Origin: Anaerostipes hominis (ex Lee et al. 2021)
GTDB lineage: Bacteria > Bacillota > Clostridia > Lachnospirales > Lachnospiraceae
NCBI RefSeq assembly: GCF_002270485.1
Contig: NZ_NQOG01000016.1
Coordinates: 1-60,536 of the forward strand
Length of the DNA stretch: 60,536 bases
Direction: 5' to 3'
Position 1 is the first letter of the stretch. Each line of letters begins with the position of its first letter. Of the stretch, positions 52,044-60,536 are shown one piece after another. The translations under genes and the position numbers were made by a program. The notes beneath the pieces are model-generated. The model was not told where the DNA came from and did not search any database. It saw nothing but the letters and a program-made list of their open reading frames with translations.

Positions 52044-53674
52044 AAAGTACTTATGTAATCGGGCACAGGAATCCGGATACGGACTCCATCTGCTCTGCGA
52101 TCGCCTACGCGAATCTGAAAAATCAGGTGAACGGAGGGGGATTTGAAGCCCGCAGGGCCGGCAACGTCAATGGAGAGACGAGTTTTGTATTAAAGCAGTT
52201 TCAAGTGAAGGCCCCGGAGTTTTTGAGCGATATCAGGCCCCGGATGAGCGATATCACGCTGCATGAAGTGGAAGGTGTCAGGCAGGATATCTCGATCAAA
52301 GAGGCAGGGGATCGGATGAAGAAGCTGAAACTGGTGGCTCTTCCGGTCCTGGAAAATAACCGTCTGAAAGGCATGGCAACGATCAGTGATATCGCCCATG
52401 CGGACATGGATGTTTATGACAGTGAGATTTTGGCCAAGGCAAAGACTCCATATCAAAATCTGGTCAAAACTCTGGATGGTGTGATGATGGCAGGCAATAT
52501 TTTAGATGTTATTGATCACGGAAAGGTAACAGTATCTGCTGCCAGCATCGACAAGATGGAACAGTTTGTGACAGAGGGGGACTTGGTGATCCTTGCGGAC
52601 AGAGATGATGCCCAAAAGCGTGCTATTGAGATCGGCGCCCAGTGTATTATCGTATGTATGGGCAGCAAAGTGAGCAGGGAGATTCAGGAGATGGCAGAGT
52701 CAAAAGGATGCCGGATCCTAGTGACGCCCTACGACACTTTTACAGCCGGCAGGCTGGTCTGCCAGTCCATGCCGATTTCCTATGTGATGACCAGAGAAAA
52801 TATCATCACCTTTTCTTCCAATGACTATGTGGATGATGTGAAAGCACTGATGGCCAAAAAGAGATTCCGTTATTTTCCGGTCCTTGACCCAAAGGGAGAG
52901 TTTATTGGTCTGGCATCGAGACGGCGTATGCTGGGATTTGAAAAGAGAAAAATGATCCTTGTAGACCACAATGAACTGTCACAGGCCGTGGAGGGACTGG
53001 AAGAGTGTGAGATTCTGGAGATTATTGACCATCACCGTCTGGGCTCTATGGAGACGATGTCGCCTGTCTATTTCAGGAACCAGCCGGTAGGATGTACGGC
53101 AACGATCGTGACACAGATGTATGAAGAACATGGTGTGGAGATCACGAAGCCGATGGCAGGTCTGCTCTGTTCCGCGATCCTTTCCGATACGCTCATGTTC
53201 CGGTCACCGACCTGTACCCCGGCGGATGAGGCTGCTGCCGGAAAGCTGGCAGAGATTGCAGGGATAGAGATAGAAGAATATGCCAAGCAGATGTTCCGTG
53301 CAGGAAGTGACTTGAAAGGCAAAGCTGCCGATGAGATCTTTTATCAGGATTATAAGAAGTTTTCCTCAGGAGATGTCTCCTTCGGAGTGGGACAGATCAC
53401 GTCTTTGGATCAGGGTGAGTTAGAGGAGATCAAAGATAAGATCATACCGTATGCCGAGACAGTCAGAAATGAACAGGGATTGGATATGATCTATTTTATG
53501 CTGACCAATATTCTGGAAGAGACGACTTATCTTATTATGATCGGAGATAAGAGCAGCGGCATCATTTCACAGGGCTTTGGAGCCGAGACAGACGGATGTG
53601 TCGCAAAGCTTCCGGGCGTGATGTCCAGAAAGAAACAGTTAATCCCGAATATACTGAATATTATACAGCAGTAA
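52040..53674 (+). CDS. Manganese-dependent inorganic pyrophosphatase with CBS/DRTGG insert
   Basis: 544 residues. The DHH-type N-terminus GHRNPDTDSICSAIAYANL carries metal ligands. A ~240-residue regulatory insert (CBS domain, DRTGG domain, CBS domain: about residues 70-300) interrupts the catalytic part, which resumes with LVDHNELSQAV and EIIDHHRLG and ends with the DHHA2 domain. Such CBS-PPases are regulated by adenine nucleotides. It hydrolyses pyrophosphate. The start overlaps the kinase stop by 4 bases, an unusual pairing with a two-component system. Confidence 0.93.
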   Translation: MKSTYVIGHRNPDTDSICSAIAYANLKNQVNGGGFEARRAGNVNGETSFVLKQFQVKAPEFLSDIRPRMSDITLHEVEGVRQDISIKEAGDRMKKLKLVALPVLENNRLKGMATISDIAHADMDVYDSEILAKAKTPYQNLVKTLDGVMMAGNILDVIDHGKVTVSAASIDKMEQFVTEGDLVILADRDDAQKRAIEIGAQCIIVCMGSKVSREIQEMAESKGCRILVTPYDTFTAGRLVCQSMPISYVMTRENIITFSSNDYVDDVKALMAKKRFRYFPVLDPKGEFIGLASRRRMLGFEKRKMILVDHNELSQAVEGLEECEILEIIDHHRLGSMETMSPVYFRNQPVGCTATIVTQMYEEHGVEITKPMAGLLCSAILSDTLMFRSPTCTPADEAAAGKLAEIAGIEIEEYAKQMFRAGSDLKGKAADEIFYQDYKKFSSGDVSFGVGQITSLDQGELEEIKDKIIPYAETVRNEQGLDMIYFMLTNILEETTYLIMIGDKSSGIISQGFGAETDGCVAKLPGVMSRKKQLIPNILNIIQQ

Positions 53675-54235
53675 TCTGGCAGTCATGCCCCAGATCACGC
53701 GCTCTTTGAAGCGGTAAAAACAAACCTCATATTTCCCTTTTGCCCACGGATAATTTTCTCCGTTTGGAATATCGGCAAAAGGGAAATTTTTTTGCGGTTT
53801 AGTCATGAGAATGCTGCTGTAATATTCCGGTTCGTTTTCAAGAAAGAAATCAAGAGGGACGGTAAAGACAGAATCCACCTCATCTCTGGAAAACTGTCCG
53901 TGATAGTCATGCAGCTCTGCCAGGAACGGTTCAATCCTCGTCTGATACGGGGTTACGAGATAATCTAAGGCCCCGAAGACTTCAATATGTTCCCTTTGTA
54001 TAAATAATTCTTCTGTCGTCTCCCGGACAGCCGCCTCATAGGTCGTTTCTCCCGGCTCCACTTTTCCACCGGGGAAACAGACTTCGCCCGGCTGTTTATT
54101 TAAATGTCTGGCACGTACCTCAAATAAAACGTGGTACCCATCCTCCTTTTTTATCAGGGGAATGAGTACCGCAAATGACGTTTCCTTTTCTTTACCGATT
54201 CGTTTTGGGATATGATGTCTTAAAGATTCAAACAT
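53639..54235 (-). CDS. NUDIX hydrolase, CoA pyrophosphatase type
   Basis: 198 residues. The Nudix box is GGKVEPGETTYEAAVRETTEELF near residue 57-80 (in parts), and the upstream VCFPGG and downstream TPYQTRIEPFLAEL fit the CoA/NUDT7-type subgroup, which cleaves coenzyme A or acyl-CoA to phosphopantetheine and ADP. AGGAG lies 6 bases before the start. Its 3' end overlaps the convergent pyrophosphatase gene by 36 bases. It follows hydG by 9 bases on the same strand. Confidence 0.87.
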   Translation of the reverse strand: MFESLRHHIPKRIGKEKETSFAVLIPLIKKEDGYHVLFEVRARHLNKQPGEVCFPGGKVEPGETTYEAAVRETTEELFIQREHIEVFGALDYLVTPYQTRIEPFLAELHDYHGQFSRDEVDSVFTVPLDFFLENEPEYYSSILMTKPQKNFPFADIPNGENYPWAKGKYEVCFYRFKERVIWGMTARLLLYNIQYIRD

Positions 54236-54244
54236 GGGGTTCTC

Positions 54245-55663
54245 CTAAAATCTGAAATCACGCTTTCCTTCATGGATATTTTCAATATATTCTTTTGCTT
54301 TTTGCTTTACCACCGGATTTGTAATCGTCTCCAGCGCTTTTTGGATCACTTTTTCTCCTTTTTGTTTTGTATCCTCAGAGGCGTAGTCTTCCAGATACTC
54401 TTTGAGGGTCATCATGGCGTTTGGACCGCAGCAGTTGGCGATCTGGCCTGACTTTACAAGGGACATGAAGCGGTCGCCGGTCCTTCCCTCCCGGTAGCAG
54501 GCAGTACAGAAGCTTGGGATATGGCCCAGGTCAAGAAGCCAGTTTACCACCTCGTCTAAAGTACGGTCGTCACTCCGCTCAAACTGGGCAGAATTGTCTT
54601 CAGGTTTTTCTGGTTCTGCGTATCCGCCCACGCTGGTGGAAGATGCACCGCTGATCTGGGATACACCGACCCTGAGCACTCGTTCCCTGGACTCTTTTGT
54701 CTCTCTGGTGGAGACAATAATGCCGGTGTACGGCACTGCCACACGGAGGATGGCAACGATCTTTTCAAAAATATCATCGTTGATTCCGTTTTCAAACTCA
54801 TCTGGGTCCACATCCTCTGCCGGACGGATTCTGGGAACACTGATCGTATGAGGACCCACGCCGAACCTGGCTTCCAGGTGCTCCGCATGCATCAGAAGTC
54901 CTGCAAAGTCATAGCGGTACATATTCAGGCCGAACAGGACACCGATCCCTACGTCGTCAATCCCGGCTTCCATGGCACGGTCCATAGCTTCTGTGTGATA
55001 AGCGTAATTATGTTTCGGGCCGGTAGGATGCAGAACTTCATAGTTGTCTTTATGATATGTCTCCTGGAATAAAATATACGTTCCGATTCCTGCATCCCGC
55101 AGCTTCTTATAATTTTCTACCGTTGTTGCGGCGATGTTTACATTGACGCGGCGGATCGCTCCGTTTTTATGTTTTATTCCATATATGGTTTTGATACTTT
55201 CTAATACATACTCGATCGGAATATTGACCGGATCTTCTCCGGTTTCCAGTGCAAGACGTTTGTGTCCCATGTCCTGAAGTGCGATGACTTCTTTTTTGAT
55301 TTCCTCCTGGGACAGTTTTTTCCTGCGGATATGTTTGTTTTTATAGTGGTATGGACAGTAAACACAGCCGTTGACACAATAATTTGCGAGGTAGAGAGGC
55401 GCAAACATAACAATCCGGTTGCCATAAAACTCTTCCTTGATCTTGATGGCCAGGTCAAAGACTTTCTGCATCAGCTCTTTATCTTCACATGCCAGCAGGA
55501 CAGATGCCTCTCTATGGCTTAAACCTTTCAGCTTTTTTGCTTTTTCAATAATTGACAGGATCAGTTCCCGGTTATCCTTATTGGCATCTGCGTAGGCAAG
55601 GGTATCCTTGATTTCCTGATCGCTGATGAATTCTTCTGCAACTTTTGAATTTGGCTGGTACAT
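54245..55663 (-). CDS. hydG: [FeFe]-hydrogenase H-cluster maturase HydG
   Basis: 472 residues. A radical SAM motif CVNGCVYC (CX3CX2C) lies near residue 93. The C-terminal auxiliary cluster cysteines are in CTACYREGRTG and, 22 residues on, NCCGP, near 392-418. TLALETGEDPVNI-like ALETGEDP is the SAM-binding region. HydG cleaves tyrosine with SAM to supply the CO and CN ligands of the hydrogenase H-cluster. AAAGGAG lies 7 bases before the start. HydE, HydF and a hydrogenase are not in the window. Confidence 0.95.
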   Translation of the reverse strand: MYQPNSKVAEEFISDQEIKDTLAYADANKDNRELILSIIEKAKKLKGLSHREASVLLACEDKELMQKVFDLAIKIKEEFYGNRIVMFAPLYLANYCVNGCVYCPYHYKNKHIRRKKLSQEEIKKEVIALQDMGHKRLALETGEDPVNIPIEYVLESIKTIYGIKHKNGAIRRVNVNIAATTVENYKKLRDAGIGTYILFQETYHKDNYEVLHPTGPKHNYAYHTEAMDRAMEAGIDDVGIGVLFGLNMYRYDFAGLLMHAEHLEARFGVGPHTISVPRIRPAEDVDPDEFENGINDDIFEKIVAILRVAVPYTGIIVSTRETKESRERVLRVGVSQISGASSTSVGGYAEPEKPEDNSAQFERSDDRTLDEVVNWLLDLGHIPSFCTACYREGRTGDRFMSLVKSGQIANCCGPNAMMTLKEYLEDYASEDTKQKGEKVIQKALETITNPVVKQKAKEYIENIHEGKRDFRF

Positions 55664-55675
55664 AATTTTTCTCCT

Positions 55676-55927
55676 TTATTTTGTTTTTGCAAACATTGAT
55701 TTGACGCTGATTCCATCGATCATTCCCAGTTTGCCGGAAAGAGTGCTGATTGCATTTTCCGGCGCATCCAAAACGATGGATATGATGTTGATGTCCTTTT
55801 CCCGGTAGGGAATGCCCATTCTGCCCACGATAAAATCCCGGTATTCATGCAGCAGCTGATTGGTGGGAGTTATGCCTTTTTCTTCCTCGATGATAATACC
55901 GATCAGCGCGATCCGTGTTTCCTTCAT
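55676..55927 (-). CDS. Iron-only hydrogenase system regulator (TM1266-type)
   Basis: 83 residues from the ATG at 55925-55927, which follows AAGGAGG by 11 bases; a longer frame runs into the terminator hairpin and is not used. The sequence (TRIALIGIIIEEEKG ... GRMGIPYREKDINIISIVLDAP) matches the small ACT-like TM1266 family that accompanies hydrogenase maturation genes. Proteins of this family are thought to be ligand-responsive regulators but have not been assigned a ligand. It starts the operon with hydG, 12 bases apart. Confidence 0.9.
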   Translation of the reverse strand: MKETRIALIGIIIEEEKGITPTNQLLHEYRDFIVGRMGIPYREKDINIISIVLDAPENAISTLSGKLGMIDGISVKSMFAKTK

Positions 55928-55942
55928 ATGATTATGAACCTC

Positions 55943-56096
55943 CTTAAAATAAAAAGGCATATCCCATAGGAATATGCCTGATCATCGCAGTATAAGAACA
56001 GAGTTTCACCTGAGAAACTCTGTGGTTGGCTTATAAAGGATCAATCTTGGCATCGGGCAGTACCCTGGCTTCAGAAAGATGTTTTTCACTGCTTTT
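55943..56096 (-). ncRNA. Structured leader RNA with terminator before the hydG operon
   Basis: On the minus strand the ~160-base leader folds into a candidate aptamer: GCAGT near the start can pair with ACTGC 105 bases later, closing a domain that contains the long stem ACAGAGTTTC/GAAACTCTGT and the loop sequence CAGGGTACTGCCCGATGCC. It is followed by a Rho-independent terminator GGCATATTCC-TATG-GGATATGCC-TTTTT just before the ribosome site (55943-55978). The layout is that of a transcription-attenuating riboswitch. It does not match the TPP, T-box, cobalamin, glycine or FMN cores. Confidence 0.65.
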
Positions 56097-56125
56097 ATAG
56101 TAGCCCAAAACAGGGCAGAAGTCAA
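56097..56125 (-). promoter_or_regulatory. Promoter of the leader/hydG operon
   Basis: On the minus strand: TTGACT (56120-56125), a 17-base spacer, TACTAT (56097-56102). Transcription would begin near 56090, directly at the first stem of the leader RNA. Confidence 0.75.
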
Positions 56126-56179
56126 TCGGCCTTTCCCGTCTCATTAATATGGATAAGACGGGAGCCAAATAAAATTTTT

Positions 56180-57543
56180 CTAATTTTCTTGTTTCACCAG
56201 AGGAAGTGTTATGGTAAAGGCTGTATATCTGCCCTTTTCTGACATGGCCTTTATGGTGCCGCCATATTCCTCCAAAGAGATCCGAACAAAATATAGGCCC
56301 AGGCCCCTGGTGTGATATGAGGCATGTCTTCGGGAGAGATTCCTTCTCCAGTATCAGTAAAAGTGATGACCGCTTCCTTATCAGAGTACTCAGCGGTTAT
56401 GGTCAGGGAACCTTCCGGCAGATGTAAATAGTAATAGATACCGCCAGCGTCTGTGTACGGTTTTGTCTCTGTGTAGACATAGGACAGAAATTCATTGCAG
56501 TCCATGAGACAGGGCGGCTCATGGATCCCGCCCTCACGTATAAAATCAATATAGGTCTTGATGGCCGACACAGGAGCTTTTAAGTCATGGGCGGCGATGG
56601 AAAGAAATTCTTTGCGTTCCTCCAGCATCTTTGACAGGCGGGCTGTCTTTGCCTCCACTTCCTCCTGAAGCTGCTGGGTGAGCTGCTGGTTTTTGACGAT
56701 CAGCCCCCCGGTTATAACGGATGATCAGAACCATAAAGAACAGAACCATGAGAAAACCGCTGTACTCATCTTGCCATCCGAAGCAGAGTGGCTCGTACGC
56801 TCCCCCGGTCCATAAGTCAGTAAAAAGGCCAAACCCAAAGACTGCGTTTCCGGCGAGCAGCCATACAGAGGACTTTTCCTTTACAGCCCCCAGGAAGGCC
56901 AGAAGGATTAAATAGAGGCTGACCATCAGTTTGGAAGTATATACAATGGTTCCATATACATTGACCACACTTGGAAACCCAGGGAACAGTGCATAGGTAA
57001 AAATAACCGGGGACACAGCCATAAGGGCAGTAAACGTATAAACAGACATATGAAGCTTAATCGGCAGAATCCCGCTGCACAGCCGGATTGTCAGCAAAAC
57101 CATACAAGACAGCATTGCAAAATATGACACATCTTCAATGAGATAGGAGATGCCGCCCAGATCCCATCCGGGCCAGTGGATGAATGGGTAGCTGACGTGA
57201 ACAGAAAAAAACAGGCAGACCAGGCTGTATGCCACAAAGACTGGGTCCGGCCTTTTTCGCATTCAGACACCCAAATAACAGCGGCTCCCAGCGGGAAAAA
57301 GCACAAAAGAGCATAAAAAATCAGCTTTTGGGCCAGGGCATTTGTGACCATACCGTTTGTACCAAGTATAAGAGGATAGGTAAGCCCGCTGTAATAATGG
57401 GTATCATTGGCTGTCTGGATGACCAATTCCACACTTCCTGAGGGGAGAGAGACCAGTGTATTTTGTATATGTCTGGAGACGGGTTTCGTGTCCGGGGTGC
57501 CCATCTGGCGGACCAGCTTTTGGTTGACATAGATTCGGCAGGA
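56180..57543 (-). pseudogene. Broken sensor histidine kinase (7TM type)
   Basis: The minus strand holds parts of one kinase in three frames. The 5' part (57543-57250) gives ...CRIYVNQKLVRQMG..., an extracytoplasmic beta domain. The next gives about seven membrane segments (57240-56720). After a one-base shift in a run of six G (near 56711), it continues with EVEAKTARLSKMLEERKEF and the H-box LSIAAHDLKAPVSAIKTYID. The G-box DTGEGI is present, but the N-box region is missing, and a last shift near 56310 leads to RGLGLYFVRISLEEYGGTI and the stop at 56180. At least three frameshifts and deletions make it non-functional. Confidence 0.8.
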
Positions 57544-57544
57544 A

Positions 57545-58494
57545 GATCTTAATAGTACTGGAGGTGTTGTCGCTGAAGGTGTCCTAGGACAACCTGATTT
57601 ATCAATTCCTAGATTTGATTCAAATAATTCTGGCGATGAGATTAAAGATATCAGCAATAGCTTAGAAGGTTATGCGTTAAAAACAGTAACTGCAAAGAAT
57701 GCTGAAGATATGGCGCGAAAGCAAGCAACCGTGATTGTCACAGGAAATAAAGCAAAAAGAGGCGGCGGTATTGGTGCTAATGGCAGTGTCGTCATAGGTA
57801 CAGAAGACAATGGGTATAACCTGTCTGTTAAAAAGAAGTGGAATACGGTATCCGGAACTGTTCCCAAATCTATTGCAGTAGATTTAATAAAAATAGATGA
57901 AAATGATAATAAGACAATATTAGAAACAGTGAAACTAAGCGCAGAGAATCATTGGGAATATACTTTTAAAGATTTGTCAACCCAATATACTTACGTTGTT
58001 AAAGAACACAAGCTGCTGTTACAAAGTCTGTAACGAAGATATGGGATGACAAGGAAGACCAGGACGGTATTCGTCCCAGCGAGATTTTTGTTCAGCTCTA
58101 TGCGGGTGACAAAATAGCCGGAGAAGCAGTGAAATTAAACTCGGATAACAATTGATGTTATACATGGACAGATCTTGCGAAATTTGAAGACGGCAAAGAG
58201 CTAGATTATTCCATTAAGGAAACTGAGATTCCAGATGGCTACACAGGAAAAGTAGAAATTGATAAGGATGGGCACTTCATCTTAACAAATACCCATCAGG
58301 TTAAATCAATAGAGCCAACAGAAGCAAGCGAGCCAGAAGAACCAAGGAAACCAAAAAAAGCAAGTCAGCCAGATAAACTCAAGTACGTATCAAAGAATCC
58401 ACAAACCAGTGACTCTGGTCAGTTCTTAGGATACATATTCCTATGCGGCGTGACAGCCAGTATTTTATTCGTTTCGTTTAGAAAGAAAAAGTGA
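57545..58494 (+). pseudogene. Broken Cna-B cell-surface protein with NPQTS anchor
   Basis: The plus strand from the kinase junction gives D(L)NSTGGVVAEGVLGQPD, then a beta-helix-like repeat (GNKAKRGGGIGANGSV), then LSVKKKWNTVSG and a first Cna-B domain (57800-58010). After a frameshift near 58010 a second Cna-B domain follows (TKIWDDKEDQDGIRPSEI), with an in-frame TGA at 58153-58155 where Trp is expected. The C-terminus has KNPQTSDSG, a hydrophobic segment and RKKK, a sortase signal of the NPxT type. The N-terminal part is missing, lost at the kinase junction near 57540. Confidence 0.8.
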
Positions 58495-58589
58495 AAACAC
58501 TAAAAAAGAAGCGGAAAATATGATATACTGGTAAAAGAATCACAGATATATGAATACCTGTGATTTTAAACAAAACAGGAGGAATTAAG

Positions 58590-59087
58590 ATGAGTGGTAG
58601 AACCAATGTGGAATTGGAAGGTATTACGTTGCTGGGAAATCAGCAGACAAAATATCCGGATGATTATGCGCCGGAAGTGCTGGAGACTTTTCCGAATAAG
58701 CATCCTGACAATGATTATTTTGTAAAGTTTAATGCGCCGGAATTTACAAGTCTGTGTCCTATGACTGGTCAACCGGATTTTGCGACCGTTTATATTTCCT
58801 ATGTCCCGGGGGAAAGGATGGTGGAAAGCAAATCCCTCAAGTTATATCTGTACAGTTTCAGGAATCACGGCGATTTCCACGAGGACTGTATGAATATTAT
58901 CATGAAGGATCTGATCAAACTGATGGACCCGAAATATATTGAAGTATGGGGAAAATTTACGCCGAGAGGCGGGATTTCGATTGACCCGTACTGCAACTAT
59001 GGGAAGAAGGGAACGCCGTGGGAGCAGATTGCTTTTGACAGACTGGCTCACCATGACATGTACCCTGAAAAGGTGGATAACCGGTAG
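58590..59087 (+). CDS. queF: preQ1 synthase (7-cyano-7-deazaguanine reductase)
   Basis: 165 residues from the ATG at 58590, after GGAGGAATTAAG; the frame opens at 58560. It is the short QueF form. The catalytic Cys is in [12 protein letters not shown] near residue 56, followed by the Asp, and the specificity block is [13 protein letters not shown] near 82. GDFHEDC near 103 completes the site. QueF reduces preQ0 to preQ1 with NADPH for queuosine synthesis in tRNA. No preQ1 riboswitch is seen upstream, and no other que genes are near. A small AATCACAG/CTGTGATT hairpin lies in its leader. Confidence 0.94.
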   Translation: MSGRTNVELEGITLLGNQQTKYPDDYAPEVLETFPNKHPDNDYFVKFNAPEFTSLCPMTGQPDFATVYISYVPGERMVESKSLKLYLYSFRNHGDFHEDCMNIIMKDLIKLMDPKYIEVWGKFTPRGGISIDPYCNYGKKGTPWEQIAFDRLAHHDMYPEKVDNR

Positions 59088-59196
59088 TATTTCAGATAAT
59101 AAATTAATTTGGGAGCTATTAACTGCTGTGTTCTTTGCAGTTGGGGGACTTGTGAGATACACAGTAACAAAGACATGATAAAAAGGAGAGAACGTT

Positions 59197-60342
59197 ATGA
59201 GAAGAGCATTAAAAGCCGTTGTGTGCTTAGGGCTGTCCCTTTCGTTGGGATTCAGCACTGTGGCATTTGGAGCGGAGAAGAAGGAAGAAAACAATAAATT
59301 TATCGTACAGGCTGAGAAGAGAGCCAAGGAAACAGTAAAAGAAGCTAAGACTGTCAGCAGGCAAGCAAGGCAAAGTTATTCTACTTCTGGAACAGCAAAA
59401 ATTTGTTATACAGAAAATGATGTTAAAAATGCTAATGGTTATGTAACAAATATGACAGCAGGAAGTCCTAAAACATTTAAGATTACAATGCCTGTTAATG
59501 GAGAGTTTATTCTTGCGGTAGCTTTTTCGGCAGATGGAGGTAAAACTTTTCTTGACGGTGATGCGGTGCTCAAAGATGCAAATGGGTCAAATCGTTGGGT
59601 TTATAATGGGATGTTAAACGTCTATGGTCTAAAGAAAGGCACATATTCCCTTGAGTTAAAGACAAATACTAATTGTGAAGCTGCAATTATTCCTGTCTGC
59701 CTGACAAGTGATCCAACCTCTCTGACAGGAAGCTACCGTCATTTTGTTGGAAATGGTGGAAATGTATATAAGACATTTTCTGTATCTAAGAGAAGCCAGG
59801 TATGGGTAGACTCTTATAATGCTTACAGCTATCTCCAGAAGAAATCAGGAAGTAAGTGGTCTACAGTTTCAGACAAGAAATATTCAAGTACCAGCAGCGT
59901 GAGAAAGTACTATGCTTTAAGCAAGGGTAGTTATCGGGTGGTTTTCCCGGGAACATCAATTTACAGTGAATATGCAGCCAGATATGGAAAGAAAGCTTAT
60001 ACAGGAAAATACGCCACAAAGAAATCCAAATCCAAATCTATCAGCCGTAAAAAATCCAAGACAAATGTGCTGACTGCTTCAGATGCTAAGAAGAAGACCC
60101 ATTGGTACAAGTTTAAAGTTAGCAAACGACGTTCTACACAGTTTAAGGTTACTACATATAACAGTTCAGGAAGTGTGACTGCAACGCTGTACAAGGGAAA
60201 GAAGAAGCTGAGCTCACGTACGGCCTACAGCCCAAGTTATATTACTTTCAAAGGAAAATTATCAAAAGACACCTATTATGTAAAGGTAACCAAAAATACA
60301 AAGAATACAAGCGGAAAATACATAGTCAAATATGTAAAATAA
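59197..60342 (+). CDS. Secreted lysine/serine-rich protein with beta-sandwich repeats
   Basis: 381 residues. A signal peptide (residues 1-27, KAVVCLGLSLSLGFSTVAFGA) is followed by a charged linker rich in Lys, then two beta-rich modules, near 90-180 and 305-381. The last (HWYKFKVSKRRSTQFKVTTY ... YYVKVTKNTKNTSGKYIVKY) resembles the bacterial pre-peptidase C-terminal (PPC) fold. A Lys/Ser-rich region (about 265-290) joins them. GGAG lies 7 bases upstream of the ATG. It is probably exported and binds the cell surface or a polymer. There is no anchor motif and no recognised enzyme domain. Confidence 0.78.
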   Translation: MRRALKAVVCLGLSLSLGFSTVAFGAEKKEENNKFIVQAEKRAKETVKEAKTVSRQARQSYSTSGTAKICYTENDVKNANGYVTNMTAGSPKTFKITMPVNGEFILAVAFSADGGKTFLDGDAVLKDANGSNRWVYNGMLNVYGLKKGTYSLELKTNTNCEAAIIPVCLTSDPTSLTGSYRHFVGNGGNVYKTFSVSKRSQVWVDSYNAYSYLQKKSGSKWSTVSDKKYSSTSSVRKYYALSKGSYRVVFPGTSIYSEYAARYGKKAYTGKYATKKSKSKSISRKKSKTNVLTASDAKKKTHWYKFKVSKRRSTQFKVTTYNSSGSVTATLYKGKKKLSSRTAYSPSYITFKGKLSKDTYYVKVTKNTKNTSGKYIVKYVK

Positions 60343-60343
60343 A

Positions 60344-60392
60344 AAGCTTTGCAGCAGAGCCGACAGACTCTGCTGCAGCTGGCTTTTGCTTT
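60344..60392 (+). terminator. Terminator-like hairpin after the secreted protein gene
   Basis: GCAGCAGAG-CCGACAGA-CTCTGCTGC with A-rich flank on one side and GGCTTTTGCTTT on the other, starting right after the stop at 60342. The ~140 bases to the window end hold an open minus-strand frame that I do not count as a gene. Confidence 0.6.
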
Positions 60393-60536
60393 AAAACATT
60401 TTCTAAGATATAGTCCAGCGGTGATATGTCAAGTATAAATTGAAACTTTTTTGCAGACTTTTTCATATCATATGCTGAAAAAAGGGTAACTTTAACAAGC
60501 CCTGCGATATCTGCTTTTGGAAGCAGGGCATTCATC

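Noticed and set aside
55930-56096. T-box or cobalamin riboswitch before the hydG operon
   Set aside because: The T-box sequence (TGGNACCGCG type) and the cobalamin B12-box are absent, although a UAC triplet occurs in the loop.
58494-58589. preQ1 riboswitch before queF
   Set aside because: The short leader has a simple AATCACAG/CTGTGATT hairpin but no preQ1 core.
60326-60535. Minus-strand frame of 69 residues at the window end
   Set aside because: Its 3' part lies across the terminator hairpin of the plus-strand gene and overlaps that gene; without sequence beyond the edge I cannot support it.

Overview
The window looks like chromosome of an anaerobic gut Firmicute, most likely a Lachnospiraceae (Clostridium cluster XIVa) member. 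The reasons are the strong GGAGG ribosome sites, moderate-to-low GC, many PTS operons with PRD-type regulators, a glycyl radical enzyme, [FeFe]-hydrogenase maturation (HydG plus a TM1266-type regulator), a CRISPR repeat of the kind that ends in ATTGAAA(T), and NadABC, QueF and ThiC biosynthesis. Species cannot be fixed from the sequence alone.

Region by region. (1) 1-5.65 kb: a divergent sugar locus. On the minus strand are a sugar epimerase (cut by the window edge), a cupin sugar isomerase and a DUF4432 aldose-epimerase-like protein. On the plus strand are a class II aldolase and a fructose-family PTS (EIIA, EIIB, EIIC). (2) 5.66-10.7 kb: housekeeping genes, namely a Na/phosphate cotransporter behind a three-repeat Pho box, ribulose-phosphate epimerase, an Mrp ATPase, a secreted 3D-domain protein and a sugar nucleotidyltransferase. 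(3) 10.7-11.45 kb: a tandem intergenic repeat and a small CRISPR array with no cas genes nearby. (4) 11.7-21.7 kb: two PRD regulators and a galactitol-type PTS operon with two aldolases, YjbQ, a triosephosphate isomerase and a membrane protein. Its core is much more AT-rich than its flanks. (5) 21.7-28.9 kb: a mannose-family PTS (EIIA-B-C-D) with a zinc dehydrogenase, an FGGY kinase, a DUF4428 protein and an atypical HPr, divergent from another class II aldolase. (6) 29-32.1 kb: nadABC. (7) 32.2-44.7 kb: a PRD regulator, a ribulose-phosphate-epimerase-like protein, a fructose-family PTS with a frameshifted EIIC, then a minus-strand ECF sigma/ABC transporter module, then a glycyl radical enzyme, its activase and a fructose-6-phosphate-aldolase-like protein. 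(8) 44.7-45.2 kb: decayed response-regulator and IS3 remnants. (9) 45.2-48.2 kb: a TPP riboswitch controlling thiC and, apparently, an NSS-family transporter. (10) 48.3-56.1 kb: a patatin-like lipase, an unknown protein, a two-component system, a CBS-type pyrophosphatase, a NUDIX hydrolase, and hydG with a TM1266-type regulator behind a structured leader RNA. (11) 56.2-60.5 kb: a broken sensor kinase fused back to back with a broken Cna-B surface protein, then queF and a secreted lysine-rich protein.

The overall theme is carbohydrate uptake. Four complete PTS systems lie within about 35 kb, each with its own aldolase- or epimerase-type downstream enzymes and mostly with its own PRD regulator. 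The best candidate for a distinctive system is the locus at 32-44.7 kb. Its PTS, glycyl radical enzyme, activase and FSA-type aldolase match the gene content of the E. coli pflD/frw/fsaB locus and would support a radical, NAD-independent opening of an imported anhydro-sugar phosphate. The other leads are the uncharacterised leader RNA before the hydG operon, the NSS transporter in the thiC transcription unit, and an HPr whose regulatory Ser46 is Asn.
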